The position numbers and the translations under genes are program-made. Positions 1-6,252 of a DNA stretch of 13,447 nt are shown here, piece by piece. The stretch's first letter is position 1. Each line of letters starts with the position of its first letter. Under the pieces are notes generated by a model. That model ran no database searches. It was not told the DNA's origin and saw only the letters and a list, made by a program, of their open reading frames with translations. Source of the stretch: CAYMJV01 sp964390545 (GTDB taxonomy: Bacteria; Desulfobacterota; BSN033; UBA1163); contig CAYMJV010000075.1 of the NCBI GenBank assembly GCA_964390545.1, forward strand, positions 1 to 13,447. Direction: 5' to 3'.

Positions 1-170
1 CTTTTCTTGAGAGCCTCAATGATTATCTCTTTCTCATCAGGGATGATCTCATAATGAATAACCTCAGCAGGCAGATCCTTTACCATTTCCCGGATGAGAG
101 GACCACTCGAATCTTCCCGCTCCCCTTTTGAACCTCGATCACTGATCGTCAGAATAACAACTTTAAACAT
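1..170 (-). CDS. MogA/MoaB-family molybdopterin adenylyltransferase, 5' part only
   Basis: The first 56 codons of a gene that runs off the window's left edge. The start (MFKVVILTISDRGSKGERED) is typical of the MogA/MoaB family, whose TISDR-type strand and following S/G-rich turn open the molybdopterin-binding fold. The family adenylates molybdopterin with ATP, preparing it for metal insertion by MoeA. The ATG at 170 is preceded by GAGG with a 5-nt spacer. It is the last visible gene of the minus-strand Moco cluster, 173 bp after the MOSC gene. MogA and MoaB cannot be told apart from this fragment, and a C-terminal fusion cannot be excluded. Confidence 0.85.
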   Translation of the reverse strand, partial: MFKVVILTISDRGSKGEREDSSGPLIREMVKDLPAEVIHYEIIPDEKEIIIEALKK

Positions 171-202
171 GTTGGCCTCGTTTTATTGTTCGCAATCATT
201 TA

Positions 203-276
203 GTAGGGCGTGATCCCCGATCACGCTTTTCACAATTACTCATACCATAACGGTGCGTTCGGTGAACGCACCCTAC
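203..276. repeat. GTAGGG...CCCTAC two-hairpin element, copy 1
   Basis: A 74-bp element bounded by inverted GTAGGG (203-208) and CCCTAC (271-276). It contains two separate hairpins: an 8-bp stem 208-215/219-226 with a 3-nt loop, and a 9-bp stem 252-260/264-272 with a 3-nt loop. A second element of the same design but different inner sequence lies at 10657-10713. It has no coding capacity and fills the gap between the MOSC and moaB/mogA genes. It resembles a small dispersed palindromic repeat. Confidence 0.7.
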
Positions 277-291
277 ATTTCTCAATTAACG

Positions 292-353
292 AAACCCGAC
301 AAACCCAAAAACCCAACAAACCCAATAAACTCAAGTAACCCAATTAACCAATT
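292..353. repeat. Degenerate 9-bp tandem repeat across the MOSC stop codon
   Basis: About seven units of a degenerate 9-mer (AAACCCAAY type; one unit is 8 bp) run from 292 to 353. The MOSC stop codon (complement of 344-346) lies inside the last units, so the gene's final codons are part of the repeat. Confidence 0.6.
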
Positions 354-790
354 GTGATTTCATCTCCTACCTTGACATCTCCTTCCTTGATCACCTCAGC
401 AAAGATTCCTTCCTTTGGCATCACACAGTCGCCAGCCTGGTAGTAGATGGCACAGCGTTCATGGCACTCCTTCCCAATTTGTGTGACGCGAAGGAGCACA
501 GAATCTCCGATCCGAATCTCCGTTCCAATAGGGAGGTGAACGAGATCTATTCCCTCCGTGGTAATATTCTCTGCAAAATCGCCATAACCCACTTTCAAAC
601 CTATTGTCCTCATCCTCTCAATCGATTCGTTGGCCAATAGGCTGACCTGCCGGTGCCAGGGACCTGCATGGGCATCACCCGTCAAGCCAAAATCTTTCAA
701 TAAAGCACAGGATTGAATATTGGTCTTCTTCGTGCCTTTATCTTTGCTGATATTGACAGCGAGAACTTTACCTTTTTGGATCTCTTTCAT
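344..790 (-). CDS. Stand-alone MOSC domain protein
   Basis: A 148-residue protein that is essentially a single MOSC (Moco sulfurase C-terminal) domain. Visible family features are GDAHAG (38-43), the GDFAENI loop (70-76) and a cysteine cluster, C109, C113 and C122, around KECHERCAIYYQAGDC. MOSC domains bind Moco or its precursors and carry sulfur through a conserved cysteine; short bacterial versions are often found in Moco operons. The ATG at 790 has GGAG 7 nt upstream. It lies between moaC and the MogA/MoaB gene, supporting a role in cofactor maturation or delivery. The exact reaction of these short proteins is unknown. No signal peptide is seen, so it should be cytoplasmic. Confidence 0.88.
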   Translation of the reverse strand: MKEIQKGKVLAVNISKDKGTKKTNIQSCALLKDFGLTGDAHAGPWHRQVSLLANESIERMRTIGLKVGYGDFAENITTEGIDLVHLPIGTEIRIGDSVLLRVTQIGKECHERCAIYYQAGDCVMPKEGIFAEVIKEGDVKVGDEITIG

Positions 791-811
791 ATTGATTCTC
801 CATTACAACCT

Positions 812-834
812 CCCTCCCCCTTGATGGGGGAGGG
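812..834. repeat. Hairpin of the CCCTCCCC/GGGGAGGG dispersed repeat class
   Basis: A perfect 9-bp stem, CCCTCCCCC (812-820) with GGGGGAGGG (826-834), and a 5-nt loop. It resembles the elements at 4862-4934 and 6320-6365 and sits just upstream of the MOSC ribosome binding site. If transcribed, it would form a stable hairpin in the moaC-MOSC spacer. Confidence 0.6.
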
Positions 835-862
835 TGTGGGTGGGGGTGAAGCAATTTTAATC

Positions 863-918
863 CCCCTCCCCTCCATCCCCTCCCGCCAGTCGTTGCGACT
901 CGAAACCGAGGGGAGGGG
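863..918. repeat. Long imperfect palindrome with inner hairpin
   Basis: CCCCTCCCC (863-871) pairs with GGGGAGGGG (910-918). Inside lies a second hairpin, AGTCG/CGACT (888-892/896-900), with a TTG loop. It looks like another dispersed repeat type filling the moaC-MOSC intergenic region. The plus-strand reading frame through it is repeat-derived and not a believable gene. Confidence 0.55.
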
Positions 919-984
919 AGATTTTTGGAGCCTGCGTTCCATTTGCAACCTAAAGGCCTTTTAATGGGTGCCTTTTAATGGGTG

Positions 985-1024
985 CGGCTACTTTAGCCGT
1001 GATTTATCAGCCCTAAAGGGCTGA
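985..1024. repeat. Pair of short hairpins (CGGCTA/TAGCCG and TCAGCCCT/AGGGCTGA)
   Basis: Two adjacent perfect hairpins, 985-990/994-999 and 1007-1014/1017-1024, lie just downstream of the moaC stop on the transcribed minus strand. The second could slow polymerase, but no T run follows, so it is not a canonical terminator. The arrangement resembles a dispersed intergenic repeat. Confidence 0.5.
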
Positions 1025-1030
1025 GTTACA

Positions 1031-1058
1031 CGCTATGCGCTATGCTCTATGCGCTTTG
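1031..1058. repeat. Four-unit 7-bp tandem repeat encoding the moaC end and stop
   Basis: Four near-identical 7-mers in a row: CGCTATG, CGCTATG, CTCTATG, CGCTTTG (plus strand). Read on the minus strand they encode the last residues of MoaC (roughly KAHRA) and its TAG stop (1040-1042). Because 7 is not a multiple of 3, gain or loss of a unit would shift the frame of the extreme C-terminus. Confidence 0.75.
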
Positions 1059-1531
1059 CCAAGTTGGTAGGTGCCGCTTTTACCTCCCTTTTTCATTACA
1101 AGATGGATATTCGAGAGCACCATGCCTCGATCGATGGCCTTGCACATATCATAGATCGTCAGACCTGCTGTCGCCACTGCCACGAACCCTTCCATCTCGA
1201 CTCCAGTCTGAGCCTTTATCTTCGCTTTTGCTTCAATATCGATTCGACTTTCTTTCTTAATAGGATAGAAATTGATCTCCACGTGAGAAAGATTGAGGGG
1301 ATGGCACATGGGAATGATTTCGGAAGTTCTTTTCGCGGCCATGATTCCTGCGACTTTGGCGACTGCAAAGACATCTCCCTTTTTAATTTCTCCAGACATG
1401 ATTCTCTTGAAGGTATCAGGATTCATGAAGATGGATCCCCGGACCACAGCCTCCCTCAGAGTCTCCGTTTTCTTACTGACATCGACCATCCTGGCCCGGC
1501 CTTTCTTGTCGAAATGGGTGAGTCTTGGCAT
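1040..1531 (-). CDS. moaC: Cyclic pyranopterin monophosphate synthase MoaC
   Basis: MoaC converts 3',8-cyclo-7,8-dihydro-GTP, made by MoaA, into cyclic pyranopterin monophosphate, the first stable Moco intermediate. The 163-residue protein is of normal family length. K51, D128 and K131 (in YDMCKAIDRGM) match the catalytic residues known for E. coli MoaC, and the IMAAKRT (63-69) and MCHPL (75-79) motifs are intact. I chose the ATG at 1531 because GGAGG lies 6 nt upstream and MPRLTHFD fits family N-termini; a longer in-frame start at 1594 would add 21 residues read from repeat-like DNA. The C-terminal residues and stop codon come from a 7-bp tandem repeat. It follows moaA in the same direction after a repeat-filled 277-bp gap. 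Confidence 0.95.
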   Translation of the reverse strand: MPRLTHFDKKGRARMVDVSKKTETLREAVVRGSIFMNPDTFKRIMSGEIKKGDVFAVAKVAGIMAAKRTSEIIPMCHPLNLSHVEINFYPIKKESRIDIEAKAKIKAQTGVEMEGFVAVATAGLTIYDMCKAIDRGMVLSNIHLVMKKGGKSGTYQLGKAHRA

Positions 1532-1653
1532 ATTTTCCTCCGGAAAAATAATCGTTTGAGGAGCGGCCTCCGGCCTTGAGGAGCATGCCGCCAAAGACGG
1601 GATTCGAGGACCGGCTCTGCGGGCCTTGAGGCTGAAGATTGATTTTGCCTCGA

Positions 1654-1760
1654 GCTTGCCCCGTGGAATAGTGAGTTGAGAAGCAAAGGAAGAGTGGTTG
1701 GTGAGTAAAAGACTCCCATGAGGGAGGGTAACACCAAGTCCTCTATTCCACAGGGCGAGC
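1654..1760. repeat. Inverted-repeat element between moaA and moaC
   Basis: An 18-bp arm at 1654-1671 (GCTTGCCCCGTGGAATAG) is inverted at 1743-1760 (CTATTCCACAGGGCGAGC) with two mismatches. The arms enclose about 71 bp without a credible gene. This and nearby GAGG-rich sequence account for the moaA-moaC spacer. It resembles a dispersed repeat or a small non-autonomous element; no target duplication was identified. Confidence 0.5.
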
Positions 1761-1808
1761 GGTCCTTAAGTGAAACGCTCCTCAAGCGAAGCGATCCTCT
1801 AACCTTTT

Positions 1809-2792
1809 TTATCCTCCAATCGCTGACATATTCCGTTGGCATTTCTTAAATTGATGACTGTTGATGTGATGCCTTTCCGGTTTTGTTCCGAGCGCTACAA
1901 GAAGGCGCTCCTTTAAATCCTGATCGGTGCCGCCATTTCTAAGAATTTCTCTCACATCGATCTCATCATCCGAAAAGAGACAAGTCCGGATCTTTCCATC
2001 GGGGGTCAGCCGAATCCGATTACACTCTTCACAGAAGTGACTGCTGACCGCACCGATGAGCCCGATTTCGCCCATCGCTCCTTCAATTCGAAATCTCTTG
2101 GCCGGCCCATCCCAAGGGTCGGAAGTGATGCAGATCAGGGGGCCCACTTTTTCCAGGCGGCTTTTGATCTGCGGGGTCGTTAAAAGGTCGCTCTTTTTCC
2201 AATCCTCTCCGTTGCCGGAAGGCATGTATTCGATATACCGGACTGTGACAGGGAGGTGGAGGGTCAATCGAGCAAAAGCTTCAATCTCGTCATCGTTCAC
2301 TCCCCGGATGGCAACCATATTAATTTTGATAGGAGCGAGACCTACCCTCAGCGCTTCTTCGATTCCAGACCAGACACGTTCAAAATCGTCCCTTCGTGTG
2401 ATCTGATAAAACCTCTCTCGCTTGAGGGAATCGAGGCTGATATTCACCCTTTTCAAACCGGCGTGTTTGAGAACCTCCGCAAGATCTTTTAAGAACAAGC
2501 CGTTGGTCGTCAGGCTTAAATCCTTAATCTCCACGATTTGAGAGAGTCGGGAAATAAAATCGGCGATCCCTTTTCTGACCAAGGGCTCTCCTCCGGTCAA
2601 TCTGATCTTCGAGATTCCCTCAGAGGCGAAGACACGGACGATTCTTAATATCTCTTCATAGGTGAGAATATCCTGGTGGGAGATCAGTGGGATCCCTTCC
2701 TCCGGCATGCAGTAACGGCACCGGAGATTACACCGGTCCGTCACTGAGATTCGAAGATAATTGATTTTACGTTTGTAAGGATCTAATAACAT
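1809..2792 (-). CDS. moaA: GTP 3',8-cyclase MoaA (radical SAM)
   Basis: MoaA uses S-adenosylmethionine and two [4Fe-4S] clusters to cyclise GTP, the first step of Moco synthesis. The 327-residue protein has the radical-SAM motif C21-x3-C25-x2-C28, GGEP (67-70) for SAM contact, and the C-terminal cluster motif C254-x2-C257-x13-C271. It ends in Gly-Gly (SAIGG), the conserved C-terminus needed for activity in the family. The start is ATG 2792, with GGAG 6 nt upstream. A longer in-frame start at 2843 reads through a short-repeat tract and adds 17 residues with no family match, so I reject it. It follows the MoeA-PBP fusion gene and precedes moaC, so the two enzymes that make cyclic pyranopterin are adjacent. 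Confidence 0.96.
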   Translation of the reverse strand: MLLDPYKRKINYLRISVTDRCNLRCRYCMPEEGIPLISHQDILTYEEILRIVRVFASEGISKIRLTGGEPLVRKGIADFISRLSQIVEIKDLSLTTNGLFLKDLAEVLKHAGLKRVNISLDSLKRERFYQITRRDDFERVWSGIEEALRVGLAPIKINMVAIRGVNDDEIEAFARLTLHLPVTVRYIEYMPSGNGEDWKKSDLLTTPQIKSRLEKVGPLICITSDPWDGPAKRFRIEGAMGEIGLIGAVSSHFCEECNRIRLTPDGKIRTCLFSDDEIDVREILRNGGTDQDLKERLLVALGTKPERHHINSHQFKKCQRNMSAIGG

Positions 2793-2800
2793 CAACTTCT

Positions 2801-2936
2801 CCAATGTCAAATGCCAAAGTTCAAAGTTCAAATGAAATTTCAAGTCAAAATGTCAAAAATTGCCAGAAAAGAAATAGTTTTGGCATTAAAGCATTGGGCA
2901 TTCATTTGACATTTGGATTTTGTCATTTGTAATTTC
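2801..2936. repeat. AT-rich short-repeat tract (TCAAATG/CATTTGA words), partly palindromic
   Basis: The 142-bp gap between the MoeA-PBP gene and moaA is built of repeated words such as CAAATG, AAAGTTC and TGTCAAA, with a rough 7-bp period at its right end. The outer segments 2801-2813 and 2903-2916 are inverted copies with a one-base indel. The tract touches the stop codon of the upstream gene (2935-2937) and the moaA Shine-Dalgarno (2799-2802). No separate terminator or promoter is evident. Confidence 0.6.
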
Positions 2937-4854
2937 AAAATAGTTCTTCTCCCGTCCTTGAAACATCATATCCGCCCATCTGGAGGACCATCCTTTTGAA
3001 CTCATCAGAGCGAATCGTCTCAATCACCTTTTGAACCTTTTCATCCTCAAAATAGATTGAGGGGATGATGACGTCATAACGTTCCTTTGCGATGGGAATG
3101 AAATCGAGATCCATCGCCCTGGCTGCAGAAAGAATTCCCAGCCCGGCATCTGCTGCGCCACTTACAACCGTGGAAGCCACTGCCATGTGAGTGAATTCCT
3201 CTTTTTCGTATCCCCGAATCTGATTCGAATCAAGGGATAGGTTTTTTAAAGTGTGGTCGAGTAATATTCTCGTGCCCGAACCCTTTTGACGGTTGATGAA
3301 AGTGAGATCTTTACGAATCAGGTCATCCAGCCCCTTCACCTTCTTGGGATTCCCGCGCTGAACAAATAGGCCCTGCTCTCTCCAGACGAGATGGATCACT
3401 TTCACTTCCATCCCATTTAGATAAGTTTGGATGTATGGAAAGTTATATTCCCCTGTCTCAGGGTCGAGGAGATGGCTGCCAGCCATGTGGCAGTTCCCAT
3501 TCTTGAGAGCAAGGATTCCTCCCAGACTTCCTACCGAATGAGAAGAAAGAAAGATGGGGGGATAGTATTTCCCTAACAGATTGGCCAGAAGATCGAGGGT
3601 CAGATCATGGCTTCCCACCATCACCACCGTGTTCGTTATTTCATCGAGCGGTTTCAGGAGCACCACCTCGGTGGCCTCATTCTCATTCAAACCCTCCGAG
3701 AGGCCGGGGATTCGAATGATACCGTCAGCTTGGGTCAGAGAGGTGACCATCCCAGAACCTCTGGGTAATGGGGTGGCGAAGAATTTTTCTCCCACTTTTC
3801 CTATTTTCACCCTCAAGAATTCCTCTGTGCCCAATTTGGAAGGTATTTTTCTCGTGGGAATTGCTTTCGTTTTTGGTCTTTGAGGTTCCATCGTGTGGAG
3901 GGATTGAAAGAGGATTGGTCTGACCAGTTCCTCATAGGCCATGATCGCAGACACAGGATACCCGGGGATCCCAACGATGGGAAGATTTTTAAATCGTCCG
4001 ATCAAGGTTGGTTTTCCAGGCATCATGGAGATTCCATGAATGAGGACTTCCCCCGACTCTTCAATGACCGATCGGGTGTAATCTTCCGAACCTGCGGATG
4101 AGCCAGCAATGATCAGCATTAGATCTAGCCCTTCCATGTTCGAAAGAAGGGCTTCCCGGATTTTAAGGGGGTCGTCCTTGACGATAGGATGGCGGATGGG
4201 AATGCCCCCATCCTCAAGGATGAGTGCGCTCAGGACATAGGAATTGGATTCAATGACACCGGAAATATTTTGAAGACTGTTGAGATCGGTTTGCTCCGGA
4301 TCGATCAATTCTGAGCCTGTGGGTACGATGAGCACTCTTGGCTTTTTCCATACTTTGACTTCTTGATGACCGCATGCCAGAAGTGCGCCTAAATCATAAG
4401 GCGTGATTCGGTGATTTTCCGTAAAAACCATTTCCGTGGTGAGGATATCCTCTCCAATCGATCTGACGTGTTGCCAGGGGTGGGCCCCTTCTCTGATTTC
4501 AACTCTTTCGGAATCGAGGATATGGACATCCTCTATCATAATGACCGAATCTGTTCCTTGAGGGATCGGATTTCCCGTATTGACAAAAAAGGCTTCTCTG
4601 TTGATACGAAGCAACTTTGGGGATTCTTCGTTTGCTCCCAAAGTGTTTTCTGCTTTAACAGCAATCCCATCCATGGCTGCGCAGTGGAAGGGAGGTGAAG
4701 AGATTCTTGCGAAAACAGGTTCTGCTGTAATGCGTCCCTGAGAGTGGATGACCGGAATTACCTCCGCTTCAAGATGAATGAGGTTCGCTAACTCAGAGGC
4801 AACTTTTTTGGCCTCTTCCAACGATTTTTTCTTGAGGTAGATGTTTCGTTTCAT
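2935..4854 (-). CDS. MoeA-like molybdenumtransferase fused to a PBP-like domain
   Basis: A 639-residue two-part protein. Residues 1 to about 403 are a full MoeA: AAMDGIAV (59-66), PTGSEL (178-183), GSSAGSEDYT (251-260), PGKPTLIG (279-286), GIPGYPVSA (295-303), then the C-terminal beta domain. From about 408 to the end is a type 2 periplasmic-binding-protein-like domain (VGSHDLTLDLL near 413; INRQKGSGTRILLD 520-533; SGAADAGLGI 565-574), an architecture known as 'MoeA/LysR substrate-binding domain' proteins. MoeA inserts molybdate or tungstate into adenylated molybdopterin; the PBP-like part may bind oxyanion or an effector, which is inference. No signal peptide is seen, so the whole protein is cytoplasmic. 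ATG 4854 fits family N-termini; upstream is only G-rich repeat with no strong Shine-Dalgarno. It directly follows a single-domain moeA. Confidence 0.92.
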   Translation of the reverse strand: MKRNIYLKKKSLEEAKKVASELANLIHLEAEVIPVIHSQGRITAEPVFARISSPPFHCAAMDGIAVKAENTLGANEESPKLLRINREAFFVNTGNPIPQGTDSVIMIEDVHILDSERVEIREGAHPWQHVRSIGEDILTTEMVFTENHRITPYDLGALLACGHQEVKVWKKPRVLIVPTGSELIDPEQTDLNSLQNISGVIESNSYVLSALILEDGGIPIRHPIVKDDPLKIREALLSNMEGLDLMLIIAGSSAGSEDYTRSVIEESGEVLIHGISMMPGKPTLIGRFKNLPIVGIPGYPVSAIMAYEELVRPILFQSLHTMEPQRPKTKAIPTRKIPSKLGTEEFLRVKIGKVGEKFFATPLPRGSGMVTSLTQADGIIRIPGLSEGLNENEATEVVLLKPLDEITNTVVMVGSHDLTLDLLANLLGKYYPPIFLSSHSVGSLGGILALKNGNCHMAGSHLLDPETGEYNFPYIQTYLNGMEVKVIHLVWREQGLFVQRGNPKKVKGLDDLIRKDLTFINRQKGSGTRILLDHTLKNLSLDSNQIRGYEKEEFTHMAVASTVVSGAADAGLGILSAARAMDLDFIPIAKERYDVIIPSIYFEDEKVQKVIETIRSDEFKRMVLQMGGYDVSRTGEELF

Positions 4855-4861
4855 ATCACAC

Positions 4862-4934
4862 CGCCCCCTCACCCCCACCCTCTCCCCGATGGGGAGAGGG
4901 AAAGCCTGCCTGCCGGTAGGCAGGGGTCAGGGGA
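4862..4934. repeat. Dispersed CCCTCTCCCC/GGGGAGAGGG hairpin with a second repeat nested in it
   Basis: The core stem is CCCTCTCCCC (4878-4887) with GGGGAGAGGG (4891-4900) and a GAT loop; outer C-rich and G-rich arms at both ends extend the pairing imperfectly. Inside the right arm sits a second hairpin, CCTGCCT (4905-4911) with AGGCAGG (4918-4924), as if one repeat had entered another. The element fills the gap between the two moeA genes. On the minus strand its left arm supplies the G-rich sequence just before the fusion gene's start codon. Confidence 0.75.
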
Positions 4935-4942
4935 AGTTTTTT

Positions 4943-6175
4943 TCAAAGAAGAATAACCTCCGCTTCTTCTCCCTCCTCCAAGCCTTCCTCATCCATACCG
5001 ATTTTGATCAGGCCGTTCGCCTTGGTCAGGTGGGAGATGGCCCCGGACTTTCCAAAGATGGGATGAGCCCAGAAAAAGCCGTTTTTCTCTTCTAACCTCA
5101 CCCTCACATAATCCTCCCTCCCCGGCACAGAGGGAATATTACGCGCGGCCTTCGCTTTTACCTTCATCTGGTGCCATACCCATTCTCTGGATATGCCCGA
5201 CAACATTTTAAGGAGAGGTTTGCCGAAAAAGTGGAAGATCACCACTGCAGAAACAGGATGTCCTGGCAAACCCAGGAAAGGTTTTCCGTCGACATCTGCC
5301 AGGAGCGTGGGTTTCCCCGGCCTGATTGAGACGCCATGAGCGAGAACCTCTGTCTCCGGGAATATCTGAAGGACCTCTACTGTCAGGTCGAGCGTCCCGA
5401 CAGAACTTCCTCCTGTGACGACCACCATATCTGTTTGCTTCAGACCTCTCTCTATCTTTTCCTTTAAGTCATCAAAACGATCTTTTGCAATGCCCAAAAA
5501 AACAGGAATTCCCCCAGCTTCCTCCACCATTGAAACAATGGTGTATCGATTAATATCCCTGATTTCTCCAGGCTTGGGAACGGCTTCGATGGGAACGATT
5601 TCATCCCCGGATGAAATGATCGCCACTCTTGGTCGAAGAAATACATGAACATCAGTACGCCCAATTCCGGCCATCAGGCCTATGTCCTGAGGCCGAATCA
5701 AATGGCCTCGGTGAAGCACTGCCTCTCCAGATTTTACGTCCTCACCAATTTGAATCACATTTTCCAATGGGGAGATTGGTTTGAAGGCATGGAGGGTATG
5801 GGCGTCCACCCACTCGGTATATTCAACCATCTCCACAGCATCAGCGCCTTTGGGGACCATTCCTCCGGTTGCTACCTTCACGGCTTCCCCATCTCCCACT
5901 TCGATGTCCGAAATCTGCCCCATCGGTATTTCTCCGATCATTCTTAAGATGGCAGGGTTCTTTTCGGAGGTCCCATAAGTATTCTTGGCCTTTAATGCAA
6001 AGCCATCGACCGTGGACCGTGGAAATTCAGGAAGGTTCATGGTGGAGACGACATCCTCTGAAAGTACTCTATGAAGGGATTCCTCGATGCGAACCTTCTC
6101 GGGCGTGAGGGGTTTAAAGCGATCCATCTTTGCATAAAGTTGCTCAGGGGTCTGGACTTTGAAAAAACCTTTCAT
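4943..6175 (-). CDS. moeA: Molybdopterin molybdenumtransferase MoeA
   Basis: A 410-residue single-domain-set MoeA that uses adenylated molybdopterin and molybdate (or tungstate) to make active cofactor. Motifs are STVDGFA (54-60), SSGDEI (188-193), TGGSSVGTLD (254-263), RPGKPTLL (285-292) and GLPGHPVSA (302-310), followed by the C-terminal domain ending EAEVILL. Length is normal for the family. ATG 6175 is preceded by AAGGG at short spacing; an in-frame start at 6265 is rejected because it would read through the terminator and aptamer. It is the first gene of the Moco operon, directly behind the riboswitch candidate. Having two MoeA proteins in one operon suggests a division of labour, for example Mo versus W, but the sequence does not say which does what. 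Confidence 0.95.
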   Translation of the reverse strand: MKGFFKVQTPEQLYAKMDRFKPLTPEKVRIEESLHRVLSEDVVSTMNLPEFPRSTVDGFALKAKNTYGTSEKNPAILRMIGEIPMGQISDIEVGDGEAVKVATGGMVPKGADAVEMVEYTEWVDAHTLHAFKPISPLENVIQIGEDVKSGEAVLHRGHLIRPQDIGLMAGIGRTDVHVFLRPRVAIISSGDEIVPIEAVPKPGEIRDINRYTIVSMVEEAGGIPVFLGIAKDRFDDLKEKIERGLKQTDMVVVTGGSSVGTLDLTVEVLQIFPETEVLAHGVSIRPGKPTLLADVDGKPFLGLPGHPVSAVVIFHFFGKPLLKMLSGISREWVWHQMKVKAKAARNIPSVPGREDYVRVRLEEKNGFFWAHPIFGKSGAISHLTKANGLIKIGMDEEGLEEGEEAEVILL

Positions 6176-6200
6176 GTTTCCCTTCGTTGATTTACCAAAC

Positions 6201-6234
6201 AAAAAGGCTGATACCCGTGTTTCGGATATCAGCC
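6201..6234 (-). terminator. Intrinsic terminator in the moeA leader (attenuator)
   Basis: On the minus strand GGCTGATATCCG (6234-6223) pairs with CGGGTATCAGCC (6217-6206). This gives a 12-bp stem with one G-U pair and an AAACA loop, followed at once by TTTTT (6205-6201). It lies only 25 nt before the moeA start and downstream of the gene's own promoter, so it must act by conditional termination rather than by ending an upstream gene. Its loop and 3' arm are complementary to the upstream aptamer segment 6264-6272. Confidence 0.88.
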
Positions 6235-6252
6235 ATCTAAAATCGCTGCTCC

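Noticed and set aside
292..353. CRISPR-like array
   Set aside because: Units are only 9 bp, directly adjacent and degenerate, with no spacers; no cas genes are nearby.
713..964. Plus-strand 83-codon reading frame with G/P-rich repeats
   Set aside because: It reads through intergenic hairpin repeats and the antisense of the MOSC gene; no family features and no good ribosome binding site.
1049..1579. Plus-strand 176-codon reading frame opposite moaC
   Set aside because: It is antisense to a well-supported moaC whose catalytic residues and Shine-Dalgarno are intact.
1456..1842. Minus-strand 128-codon reading frame in the moaA-moaC gap
   Set aside because: It overlaps the ends of both genes in another frame and is mostly repeat sequence; composition is not protein-like.
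2793..2843. N-terminal extension of MoaA to an ATG at 2843
   Set aside because: The extra 17 residues come from an AT-rich short-repeat tract, and a good Shine-Dalgarno precedes the ATG at 2792.
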